The position numbers were made by a program, and so were the translations under genes. DNA of 64,000 nucleotides, taken from Glycine soja (Eukaryota; Streptophyta; Magnoliopsida; Fabales; Fabaceae). The notes under the pieces are model-generated. The model did not search any database and was not told the DNA's origin. It worked only from the letters and a program-made list of their open reading frames with translations. The stretch is taken from the NCBI RefSeq assembly GCF_004193775.1, contig NC_041019.1, positions 14,107,020 to 14,171,019 on the forward strand. Reading direction: 5' to 3'. Positions 1-11,700 of this stretch are shown here, one piece after another. The stretch's first letter is position 1. Every line of letters starts with the position of its first letter.

Positions 1-2408
1 GTAATTAGATTAAAGTGTAAATTTCAGTATATAAGCTACTTTCTCAACCGTTAATTTTGTTCAATGTCATAAACTATAAACTAAGTGATTCATATTTTGT
101 GTCTCCTCCCTCTTCACTAGAAACAATTCAATTCATTCAATAGTTAATTACTTCACTAACAAACAACTAACATCAGCATAAGCAAACCAGTATACCTGTC
201 TCTATTAAGACTCTCATACGAAATGCCCCACATAATTTTTTTCCCCTCTTAAAAATGTTACTTGTGAAGTTGTATACACTAAAACAATATATCATTAAAG
301 TATTCCAATAGCATCCATATGCGCATAAATTAACAAGAGAAATTGTTAGCAACACATTGTATAATGCACCTTTTTTCGACACATTTTATTATTTGGGCCG
401 GGGAAATTATGTGGAGCCCACTATAAAAATGTTGATCTCACGTCATCTAATAGTCTCATTTATTATCCAATGACGTCATATATGTTTTACTATTGACTAT
501 TGAGTGAAATAATGTAGAGTACATCAAATAACATGGATCTCACTGTATATTAATTTATGAATCTTTCAGGTTTTTTCATAAAGATACGAACTAATGACCG
601 AAACAATTTTATTAAATTATCTTTATTATTTGTTAACTTAATGAATCTTTAAGGTCTTCTCATTAAGAGAAGAAAAAACTAAATAAATTAATGACCAAAA
701 CAATTTTATGAAATTGTCTTTATTATTTATTCTGTATCAGTTTTTTTTTCTTACTATGATGACAACAAAATTGGAATTTAGAACCTTGAACAACTATCCA
801 GAGTTGATTTTTCATTGAATAAAATATTTAGTACTTCATTGAAAACCTAAAATGCCATTAAATATGATTGTGTGTGTATGTGTTTCAACATCACTTGTTT
901 TGAAATAGGAATAATTTTCATATGAACTCCAATCAATAGTAAATAGTGTTAAAAAATAGTATATTAGGAATGTATTAATAATATTACTCTTATATTAATA
1001 AAGTATTCTCTTAATTAAATCTGCCCAATTAAAAAGTAAGATAAAAAAAAGGCAAAAAGCATTAAAGAGTAACTTTTGGTGAAAGAAAAAAGTTTTCAAG
1101 GTGGGGAAATATGATATATCTAGAAATACTGTTAACTTTCATTCTTATCCTACACTTTAAAATCACATGCCTTCTTCCACAGCTTAAGTTTGTGATATGA
1201 CATTCTTATCTTCAGTTCTTGAAACAAACAACCATTGGTTTAAGTTGCTTTTAGAACACGAATTCCCACAGTGTTTTTTTTCCCTTTGCATTAGGGGTGT
1301 GTGTGGGACTTTCTATGCTTGTACTTGAACTGCAAAATGCTGTCAAATCACACCACCATCGTGATTCTTTCCATATTCCCCCATCAATTATCACAAATTT
1401 GATGCCATATTCACTAGTTCTGATCATTTATCCCATGAAAAGAACATAAATTTCTAATTTTCTTTTCTCAAACATTGTCAACTTCCGAATGAGATTATGG
1501 TATATTTTTTCAAGATAGTAAAGCAAGTTGTGTGAAACAAGAACAAGGAGAATGCCAATAAAGATGGTGATGGCCCCATAGGTGAATATCTAAACAATAT
1601 GAGATAGATATAATTAATTTAAGCCATCCAAATTGGTTGCATATAGGCTACTTAGAAGTGGCAACTTAGAAAAGGACTGATATCAACCCTCACAACAAAG
1701 TTGCATATAATTTTTTTTAAAGGGGGTGAAAAGATTATGTTGAGCTTATTTTATATCCACAGACTGAATAAAAAAAATACTACTTTATGGTCTCTAGGAT
1801 CAATATCGAATCAATAACTGGAATCTTCCTGCCCCACATGGCTTAATTAACCAACTCCATTATATAAAAATGTAAGAATCGCAATATTTCACTTAATCAT
1901 TGGCATTCGTTCTCCCTAATGATGTTTCAATTGTTAAATCAATCAGAACGAATGACTTCTACAAATGAGTCAAAACTCAACATAGTCAACTTATCTTTGC
2001 TTCTTTATTTCCAGATAAAGTTGCAAAATGAATGGTAAAATAGTAGTAGAATTCTTTTATGGGTAAATAGTGTAGCAGTGTATGTACTAAAAAAAAATAT
2101 AAAAGACTTTTATATTATTACCTAATTATAAATTGACATATATGGTTCTATGTTGTATATTAACTTTTATAATATATAGTATGATATAATTGATAAATAA
2201 TTATATTCCTTAAGCATGTAGTGAGATGTTTAATCTTTAGAATTGTTTGTATGAAAATTTATTGAAAGATATTAATTTCTTAAATAAATCACAATATCTT
2301 AGGAAATTAGTATTTGAATATCAACCAAAGGACATAAACAATGTTCAGAAAAAATAAATAAATTAAAAGTCATACCGTGCTATAATTTTTTATTGATTCA
2401 CAATATAA
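1..2408. other. AT-rich intergenic DNA
   Basis: No open frame here has recognisable protein similarity and I see no RNA gene. The stretch is AT-rich with many short homopolymers. The one structure I can support is a short direct duplication at 551-732, listed separately. Short open frames near 173-382 have no family features and are probably chance. Confidence 0.6.
551..732. repeat. Diverged direct duplication, two copies
   Basis: Two adjacent diverged copies (about 551-633 and 634-732) share the blocks ATGAATCTTT, AATGACC(G/A)AAACAATTTTAT and TCTTTATTATTTRT in the same order. The second copy has a small internal insertion. Probably an old local tandem duplication in intergenic DNA. Confidence 0.55.
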
Positions 2409-2417
2409 AATATTTTA

Positions 2418-2819
2418 GGTTTAAATGTAATTTTGGTCTTCCTATTTTAAAAATAAAGACACTTAATCTCCCATTTTTATAAAATTTGATATTTTGATCC
2501 TTCGGTCAAATTGAAAGCATTAACTGGTAAAATATTAACGTTGGTTATGATGTGATTAAACAAATAATCTTGTATCATGTTACTAAGTTTGGATCACACA
2601 TGAAATTAGTTTTTTTATCAATCAACACTTTTCGAATTTGATAAAATGACCAAAATTACATATTTTATAAAATTAGAAAACTAAATGTCTCTATTTTAAA
2701 ATATGGAGACTATAATTATAGATATTAAAAAATATGAGGACTAAATGTCTTTTATTTTAAAATTAGATGACCAATATTGCCGATTTTAAAAAATAAAAAG
2801 GCAAAACTGCATTTAAGCC
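2418..2819. mobile_element. Mutator-like MITE
   Basis: A 402 bp element with no coding capacity. The left end reads GGTTTAAATGTAATTTTGGT and the right end is its diverged inverted complement (GGCTTAAATGCAGTTTTGCC when reversed). The flanking 9-mers AATATTTTA (2409-2417) and AACATTTTA (2820-2828) match at 8 of 9 positions, as expected for a Mutator-type target-site duplication. Inside are repeated arms of the GACTAAATGTCT type. A non-autonomous element is the best reading. Confidence 0.7.
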
Positions 2820-3007
2820 AACATTTTACAATCACAATGCATATAAACTAAACTATCTTTTATATAATGAGTTATATTTGACTTGAAATCATAGGAATGG
2901 AGTCCTTAACATGTTTAAAAAACCTAGAACTTTATTAAATGTTAGTAACTGTCTTAAACCTTGTTGGTTAAAAAATTTGAACTTTATTAAATTGACAATG
3001 TTAATCA

Positions 3008-3055
<48 letters not shown>

Positions 3056-3191
3056 TTAAAAAAGAAGAGTTTGGCGGAAATCAAGTTGAATGGGTGGTAT
3101 TCAGTTTTTGGCATCAATTTGTGTGGAATACCTTCGTACGACTGAACAGTGAACATTTCACTTATATGTATAAAATATTCGGAAACAGATA
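2820..3191. other. AT-rich spacer left of the Helitron
   Basis: Short spacer between the MITE and the Helitron, containing an (ATT)n microsatellite. The open frame across it is a run of tyrosine codons made by the microsatellite and is not a gene. Confidence 0.6.
3009..3054. repeat. (ATT)n microsatellite
   Basis: About 15 uninterrupted ATT/TTA units. Confidence 0.95.
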
Positions 3192-3214
3192 TCTATATAC
3201 TATCGAATAAAAGA
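3192..3214 (+). other. Helitron 5' terminus
   Basis: Begins TCTATATACTATCGAATAAA, preceded by the host base A. It matches the general form of plant Helitron left ends (TC followed by TATATA-rich sequence and AAAAG). This is the expected initiation site for rolling-circle transfer by the Rep domain. Confidence 0.8.
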
Positions 3215-3455
3215 GAAGTACCTGGAAAATTCTAAAATGCCCCTACCTAAGGCTGTGACACCTGTCCATTTCCTTGGTTTTTCGGTCTTTTAGCCTTTCC
3301 ATTTCCCACTCCCCTGCCTCTTTCACGTGTCTGATTTCCCAGACTGTGCACGTGCTCCCGTTTGCTTCTTTACATGGTTAAAATAAAATCTCTTCCATTT
3401 TATTTGTCAATGCTCCAATTTGGGTTTTTTGGTTTTCATCTTTCCAGATACATAT

Positions 3456-3985
3456 GAGGTTTGGGTTCTCTTTCGGTGTTGTTTTCATGTATGTTTTCTT
3501 ACATTGCATGTATGTTAGCTTATCGTTTTTTGGCTTCTCTTTTCTTACTTGCATGCCAGCTTTTCGTTTTTTGGCTTCTCTGGTGCTGTTTTCATGTATG
3601 TTTTCTTACATGCATGTTAGTTTTTCGTTTTTATGTGTTGGACGAGGTTTGGCTTCTCTTTTGGTGTTGTTTTCATGCATCTTTTCTTACATTCATGTTG
3701 CCTTATGTTTTTCAGAAATTGCATGTTAACTTATGGTGTTTGTATGTTCCTGGTACTTTTGTTGTTTTGTTCTGGTGCTGTTTTCATGTGTGTTTTCTTA
3801 CATGCATGTTAGCATTTCATTTTTCTGTGTCGGACGAGGTTTGGCTTCTCTTTCAGTTTTATTTTCATGCATCTTTTTTTACATTCATGTTGCCTTCATT
3901 GTCCGTGTTTTTATGTTTTTCAGAAATTGCATGTTAGCTTATCGTGTTTCTCTGTTCCTGGTACTTTTGTTGTTTCGTTCTTTTT
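3456..3985 (+). repeat. About 2.7 tandem copies of a ~190 bp unit in Helitron 5' region
   Basis: The phrase GAGGTTTGG(C/G)TTCTCTTT recurs at 3456, 3644 and 3836, and TGGTGCTGTTTTCATGT recurs at 3581 and 3773, giving a 188-192 bp period. Units are rich in TTTTCTTACATGCATG. Overlapping hydrophobic open frames here (cysteine- and phenylalanine-rich) are a by-product of the T-rich repeat and not credible proteins. This probably forms the leader or promoter part of the Helitron. Confidence 0.75.
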
Positions 3986-4100
3986 CTGTTCTGTGATCCT
4001 TTGCTGTTCTACGATACTATCTACACCGAGCAGGTTCCTTTTTTTGGGCTTGGTTTTTTTATTTGGGCTTTGTTTTTTAAAAAAACTTAACTTCTTCCTT

Positions 4101-4460
4101 GCAAGATTATCTACGAAAAGCCATCTACCAGGAAAGTTTATGTCTTTGGCATTAGTTTTGTGCATTTTTGCGCATGGTTTGTTGCTGACTCTGGCACTTG
4201 CATGGGCATTCTTTTTGTGACTCATGGTTTGTGTTTGTTTGTTTTTGGTCATAGCGATTTTTCATTTAGAAGGTCGTGCAGCAAGAAGGTTATCTACGAA
4301 AAAAACATCCACCAGGCAAGTCTATGTCTTTGTCATTTGTTCTATGAATTTTTTGTGTGGTTTGTTGCTGGCTCTGCCACTTGGATGGACATTTTTGTTT
4401 CTTCCTTATGGCATGTCTTTGTTTGTTTGTGGTCGTCAGGATTTTCCATTTACATTACAA
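4101..4460 (+). repeat. Two tandem copies of a ~180 bp unit upstream of the RPA-like gene
   Basis: Copies start at 4101 and 4281. They share TTATCTACGAAAA, CCA(T/C)C(T/C)ACCAGG, TGTCTTTG, TGGTTTGTTGCTG and TTTGTTTGTTTTTGGTC-like blocks in order. The array ends about 175 bp before the first RPA-like ATG, so it may contain the promoter of that gene. Confidence 0.7.
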
Positions 4461-4635
4461 GGTTGTGCAGGAAACAGTTTAGACAAAGTAAGCTATCATG
4501 GTCATTATATCAGATAAGAACAACAATATTTCTTTTGGCCTGATGGTGCCACTCATTGTTGGTTTTTTGGATGATTGTTGTGGGTGTTGAAAAATGGCAT
4601 TGTGTTACATTATTGTTGCGTTTTTTTACAGCAAT

Positions 4636-7111
4636 ATGGCACGTTCTCCAGACAAGATAAAGAACATCGACGACTCAAAAGAAACTTTTAAACTTGCTGT
4701 GAGGATCAGTGATCTATGGTTTATTGGGATGCCTAACAAATCTGAGCAAGTTGAGATGGTTTTTGTCGACTCCGATGTATGCTTCAATTTTGTGGTTTTT
4801 TCTAGGTTTATTACTTATTGTTCAGCCCATTGTGTTGTAACTTTAACGAAATCCAGGGTGATGAGATCCATGATGTTTGTAAACAAGACCAACTGAAGTC
4901 TTGGAAGATGGACTTGAAGGAAAATTGTACTTATGTCATGCACAATTTTAAAGTGCTAAAAAACAACGGTCAGTATAGAGTCTGTGATCACCAATTTAAA
5001 TTGGTGTTTATTGGAGTTGCTGTTGTAAGGCAGTGTGTTCTAAATGACCTCCCTTTTAGAAAATACAAATTTGCTGGATTTGCCGATGTTGTGGCTGGGC
5101 AGTTTGAACCTGGCCTATTGGTTGGTATGTTAACTTATATTTTTGCCACTGAGTTTATTTTCAAAGTTCTTCTCTTTTTGGAATAAATAACATTCCTTAA
5201 TTTTCCTACTTGCTTTAGACGTTATCGATGTTGTGGACGAGGTTGTCTTTCGCCATGTTTCAAGAAAAGGTAGAAGGGTAGTCTTTAAACTAAAGGACTT
5301 GAGGTAAAGTTTGATAGTCGCTAACAATTTGTCTCATATACTTTGTCAAGTTGTGGCTATGATTGCATTATTATTAACTGATTATCTCATAACTATTTGT
5401 TTCCGATAGCCAACAATTGCTATCTTGCACTTTGTGGGACGATTATTGCTTGTAATTTTTAAAGTTCTTAGATGATCATGAAGGTCATGGCCCGATTACA
5501 ATTCCATTGACCCATGGTAGAATAAAGGAAGCTCAGGGTATATCCTTATGTTCAATTTATTTGTTCTTCTGTTTATGCTATTCCATCTTATCATTCTATT
5601 TTAAAATGATTTAGGATCTTATCCTCCATCAGTCAACAATTCTTTCAAGGCTTCGAAGTTAATTATTAACCAACCGGTGATGAAGATTCAAGAATTCAAT
5701 GAACGGTATATTTTCCATCTGGTGTCTAATATGTGTTGATCATTTTTTGTCTTCCTTTTGTTGTCGATTCTATATTTGTAGGCTTGCAGGGTTGGGCATT
5801 GAGGCCCGGTCAGTTTTTAAATCCCATGGTCAAGGCAGTTCCCAGCTTTCAGGTTCTATCCAATTATCATCAAAGGAATCATTCTTTGGAAAGGCTGAGG
5901 CAAAGACTATTGCTGAGATTAACACCATCTCTGAAGTAATTATCTTATAGATTTTAATTCTTGACCCCCCACCATCCCAAGTTTATGCAGCATTTGATGT
6001 GTATGTTGTTTCACACAGGAAATTGTTTGTGTAACTGTTGGCACAATTACTAGGATTGTTATGGACAATCATTCATGGTGTTATATAGCTTGCATTCAGT
6101 GCCATAAAAAAATTGATGCGAAGATGGCGCCCTTCACATGTGCATGTGGCAAATACAATCAGGAAGTTGTGCTTAGGTCATTGTGATCTTTTAAAATCAT
6201 GTATATTCTTCATACATTCATATTTTTTACACTGTTGGTATATATGGTACCAGGTATAGGCTTGAGGTGATGATCAACCACAGAGATGAAAACACAAAAT
6301 TCCTGCTTTGGGACCGTGAATGCACTGAATTAATTGGTCAATCAGTTGATACAGTTAATAGGCTTAAAAATGAAGTACGTATTTGGATTCAAAAGCAACT
6401 CTTTTCCTTTGATATGTTATTTTTTGTTTGTGTAATATCCAATACCATTATCCTTTTTTTGAGCATCCAATTATTCTCTTTGCACAAGGATGGTGATGTT
6501 GATTTAAATGCTTCACCCCAAGCACTTGATAAGCTGCTGGGTTATGTGCTTGCTTTTAAGATAAAGGTGCAACCCAAGTTCAGGAAATCTGCCATTTTGA
6601 TGTATTCAACTGACTCAAGCTTAATTGATGTTGTGATGGACATGCTACCTAATGCTGAGGTACTGTTCTATACAACTTGTTTTACATTAACTATTGTCAA
6701 AACTATGTATTCTACCCATACTTATTTGTTTTGCATGGGTTGTGTTGCCATCAATGTATGTCTTATTCAGACATCTTCAAAAATCAATGTCCCAACCTTT
6801 GATTCCAATCATTCTACCGAGCATGAACCTGTGAATTTTAATCATGACCTTCATCCTTTAATATGATCTTTCTTGCAACTCTTCCATTTTGACACTTCAT
6901 GACTTTCAAGTTAGTATTCAACTTATTCATTGCTATTTGTTTTATCCAACAATCCATGTCTGTGACAGCAGACCATGATCCACTGCTTGGACTCCCATTG
7001 ACACCTACAAAGCGACAGACATTTCATGATTGTGATGATGAAGCAAGGAGCTCTCAAATTTCACCTGCACAGCTTTCATCTAACAAATTAAAAAAACATG
7101 ACACAATTTAG
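4636..7111 (+). pseudogene. RPA70-like single-stranded DNA-binding protein, one premature stop
   Basis: Replication protein A large-subunit homologue of the type carried by plant Helitrons; RPA70 binds single-stranded DNA through OB folds. Exons deduced from GT/AG sites with consistent phase: 4636-4776, 4857-5124, 5219-5303, 5410-5537, 5615-5705, 5782-5935, 6019-6176, 6254-6374, 6489-6659 and from 6771, probably plus 6971-7111. The first exons encode an OB fold starting MARSPDKIKN. The motif CTLWDDYC followed by PITIPLTHGRIKE is typical of the family. A C-terminal zinc-finger region (CIQCHKK...FTCACGKY) follows. A TAA at 5453-5455 lies in the CTLWDDYC block where a CAA glutamine codon is expected. 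The join to the last exon is unclear, so the C-terminus is tentative. It lies upstream of Rep-Hel in the same direction. Confidence 0.85.
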
Positions 7112-8786
7112 TGCATTTGATTGCTTGCAAGTTGTGCAAAACAATTTTTTTTGGCCTGCTATTTGCATATTGTAAATTGGCTCCCACCTTTACTTTTGTT
7201 GTTGTGGTGTTCCTTTAAAACTTTAATCACATCTTTTTTTAAAATTTCAACCTTATTTTGTATCCAAGTATTGTGGAGTTTAAGTTCTGTTGTTTATGTG
7301 GTCTCACCTTAACTATTGGACTATATTTCAAAATCCTTATTTGTTCGATTGTTAAAATAAATACCGACAAAGCATGGTTATATTAATGGTTATAAAGGCA
7401 TGTTTCAAGAAACTCCACAAATTGTCAAAGTTCATACAATACCTACACAAATGTTATGAATTCAAATGTATGGTGAAAGACAGAACAAGTAAGATTTGGA
7501 AATACAAATCACAGATGGCTAGACAGAAAATTCAGAAAACATGTTCTTCACAATGATGATAACTTAAATTTCAATCAAAGTTTTAGGGGGCCATTAAAGC
7601 ATCTGATTTTAAGGTGTACATGCTTAATTGTCTCAGCACAAAGTATGCACATGAAAGAAAATAACATCTTAGAAATAATTACCATGAAACAACGATCACC
7701 ATGACAGCTAAACCAACATTCATATCTGATTAATTTTCTAAGAACAAAATATACACACCAAGACAAAAGTATCAGCTTTCAAGTCTCCAGAAACATGATC
7801 TTGAATCATCAATGATATGTAATTAAGTATTTATTTATTATCAATCATCGTTTAGTCTCATTTGTTATTTTAGATGGCATGTTTGCCTTGATCTAACTTT
7901 GACAAATGCAGAATCGGATATTTTATAAATTTACTCCATCTTTAATCATATCTCCCAATATAATGTACGATTAATAACACAGACAAAAAAACAATTTCTC
8001 CCTAGGTTGACATCCTACTTCTACCATCCATAACATCTTTCATATCAGATTTCTTATCAATGCCACCAAAGCATGGCTATAACAATGCCTATACATGCTT
8101 GTCTAATAATTTTTATGAAATTATGGTCCATTTAATCAGCTGTCAACATTCATAATTTTAGTAATTTTCCTTATGGTTACTGTTTATTACTTACTTTTGA
8201 AGTTTTAATCCAGCCGCCAAACCATGGCTATAATCATGCCTATACATGCATGTCTAATCATTTTTATGGAAGTATGGTCCATTTAACCAGCTGTCAACAT
8301 TGATAGTTTTAGTCAACAAGTAAAGTTATGTCTTGGTTCGAGTGGGAATAACATTTCTCTTATGCATGTCCATGGAGTTTTGAAGTTTTAATTCACCATG
8401 TATTGTAACATTCCAACAAGAAATCACTGAGAATTTTATAACTCAGTCAACATTAACAACAGGTATCAAGAACATGGATAACCATCTGCATTGAAATCAT
8501 ACTGATCCAGCACAAGCCAGGATGAACAGAAAACATATTAGGCAGCACAAAGTTGATGATCAGGCTCAGAATATTCATTGCAAGCAATTTAAAATATTAT
8601 CTTCCAAATTACAATTAACAGTTGTAATTAGTTTATTAACTTAATAGAGTGTCCACATTTTTTTGTTACGCAAAGGCAACCAAGCCGTAAGCTGCATTCA
8701 ACATTATGGGAATGCATTCCACATTACAATTCTCTTTTAATTACCAAAATAGATTCCACTTAACTTAGATTTAATTTGCTTTTTTA
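7112..8786. other. Non-coding spacer between RPA-like and Rep-Hel genes
   Basis: AT-rich, with no recognisable exon. It contains one clear direct duplication (8062-8314). It could hold the promoter and first exons of the Rep-Hel gene, which I could not place. Confidence 0.5.
8062..8314 (+). repeat. Direct duplication, period 151 bp, in Helitron spacer
   Basis: Segments at 8062-8162 and 8213-8314 share CATGGCTATAA, ATGCCTATACATGC, TATGGTCCATTTAA and CAGCTGTCAACATT in order, with few mismatches over about 100 bp. Confidence 0.75.
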
Positions 8787-11700
8787 GCTAATGTTTCTGA
8801 TTCATCAGAGGATGAGGGTTCTGAATCAACACAAGGTACCACTCAAAATCTACTTTATCAAATTAAATCTCAAGATTACCATGCTATAATTTGATCTAAG
8901 TGCAATTTTCATAGGCTTTGCTTCAGTTTCTTTAGCTGAAAATCAAAATTGTATGTCCTCAGCTAATGAGCCTACAATAATAGAGAAGGTAACAATTAAT
9001 ATTCATAAACACTATGTTATTAACTTAGCCTCAGATAGGTAGCACTGTACATAACTCCTTTTGTTTATCGTGTTCCAACTTACATGTTTTTCTAAAACAT
9101 ATTCAATAGCCAACATCATTTTGCCATATGTCATTAAACAATTTCAGGGTATTCTGATCTTGGTGACCAACTCATGCAATGTACCCACTGTAATGCAAAT
9201 ATGTGGTATGATGAAAGAATCTCAAAACGTGTAAGAACTAAAAACCTAAGATTCAGCTTATGTTGTGGAGGTGGCAAAGTTGAACTTCCATTGTTACAAA
9301 ATCCACCTAAATATCTCCACCAACTTTTGCATGATCATGATACATCTGATAGTAAAAATTACCAACAGAACATAAGGACATATAACATGATGCTTGTCTT
9401 TACTTCTGCTGGTATTAAGTTTGACAAATCAATTAATCATTCAAGAGGACCTCCTACAATAAGAATTCAAGGCCAACCATGTCACAGAATATGCAGCATG
9501 TTACCAATGCCTGGGAAAGAACCTAAATTTGCACAATTGTATATCTTTGACACAGAAAATGAAGTGCATAATAGGATTAATGCAATAAGGTAGTTACTCT
9601 TTCATTGTTATTATTATAAATGCATAACATCCATTTAGAATGTTAGATTTAAACAAATTTCAAAGAAAATGAAGTGCAGAATAGGATTAATGCAATAAGG
9701 TAGTTACTCTTTCATTGTTATTATTATAAATACACAACATCCATAAAGATTGTTAGATTTAAATAGATTCCAATTCTTTATTCTGCATTGCTAATCTTGC
9801 AATCATCATATATATAATTGGCTACTTTTGTCAGCAGTCCACATAATCAAATTCAAGGGCACATTGTTTCACAACTTAGTGAGATGCTGGATGAATACAA
9901 CATGCATGCAAAAACTTTCAGGATGACAAGAGATAGATTGCAAGATGGTCAAGTGGATAATATCAAGTTGAAATTGATTGCTAACCGTGAAAAAGATGGT
10001 CATACATATAATGTACCTACTATTCCAGAAGTTGCAGTGCTAATTGTAGGCGCTTTTGATGCAAATTCAAAAAGAGATATTATTATTGAAACTCAGCATG
10101 GACAATTACAAAGGATCCATGAATTACATTCTAGCTATCTAGCTCTACAATACCCTCTCCTATTTCCTTACGGGGAAGATGGATATAGACCTGATATCCT
10201 ACATAGTAGTGCACCAGATAATAAGAAAAGGAAAAGAAATCGTCTTACAATGAGGGAGTGGTTTGCTTACAAGCTACAATGCAGATCAAATGAATCAAAA
10301 ACTTTGTTGAATTCTAGGAGACTATTCCAATAATTTGTTGTTAAGGGGTATACTATGGTTGAATCAGAAAGGATTTCTTACATCAGAAACAACCCAAAAA
10401 AACTTCGAGTTGACAAGTTTTGCAGCTTACAACACTCATTGGATGATGAAAGCACGAAAGACCTAAATAAAGGTAAAAGAGTCATTTTGCCTTCAACCTT
10501 TATTGGTAGTCCACGCTATATGGATCAACTTTATTTTGATGGTATCACTATATGCAGCCATGTTGGCTTCCCAAATCTGTTCATTACTTTAACCTACAAT
10601 CCAAACTGGCCTGAAATCCATAAATTGCTGAATCCCTTGAATCTGAAAGCAACAAATAGACCAGACATAATCTCCAGAGTCTTCAAACTAAAGTATGAAC
10701 AAATATTGATGGACCTGACAAAGAATCAAATGCTAGGAAAGTTATTGCATGTAAGTTAATTTTAACTTTGGTGAATTTATATTATGTGCCTGATTCTTAT
10801 TTTGCACTGTTAATATTGACCACATAACCATATCTGATAACTTTAATTGCTGCCTATTAACATTCTTACTAATGAATTGCAGATATGTATACAATAGAAT
10901 TTCAAAAATGAGGTCTGCCTCATGTCCATTTGTTGCTTTTTTTACATCTCGATAACAAATATCCATCCTCAGATGAAATTGATCAAATTATATCAGCAGA
11001 GATACCTTCACAACAAGATGATTCAGAACTACATTCATTAGTAAAAAACCATATGGTTCATGGCCCATGTGGAATTTCGAGATCTGGATCTCCATGCACG
11101 AAAGAAGGCAAGTGCAATCGTTTCTATCCTAAAATGTTCCAGCCACATACTGTTTTAGATGCAGATGGTTATCCGATCTATCATAGAAGAAACAATGGTC
11201 ACACAATTGAGAAAAATGGTGTTATAATTGATAACAGGTATATTGTACCTTACAATCCAAGATTGCTCAGAAAATACCAAGCCCATATCAATGTTGAATG
11301 GTGTAACCAAAGCACTTCTATCAAATATTTATTTAAGTACATCAACAAAGGATATGATAGAGTAACTGTTTGTTTTGATTCATGATGATAATGATCCAAT
11401 TCACAATGGTAGCACTCATAATGATGAGATCAAAGAATATCTAGATTGCAGGTATTATTAAAAATTAATCTCTAATTTATCTGACCATTATTGTTTTAAC
11501 ACCTACATCTATCTTCCCGACAGATACATATGTCCCTGTGAATCTACTTGGAGAATCTTTGGGTTTCCAATACATGGCAGAAAACCTACTGTTGAAAGAT
11601 TGCACTTCCATCTTCCAAGCCAACATAGTATTGTCTATGAAGACCATGATGATATTGATGATGTATTGTCTAAGCCAAGTATCTCTAATTTAAGAATAGT

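Noticed and set aside
2911..3210. Open frame with a long tyrosine run
   Set aside because: The run is the (ATT)n microsatellite read as codons; nothing else in the frame looks like protein.
3454..4220. Overlapping hydrophobic open frames resembling membrane proteins
   Set aside because: They come from T-rich tandem repeats, exist in two frames with the same phrases, and have no conserved family pattern.
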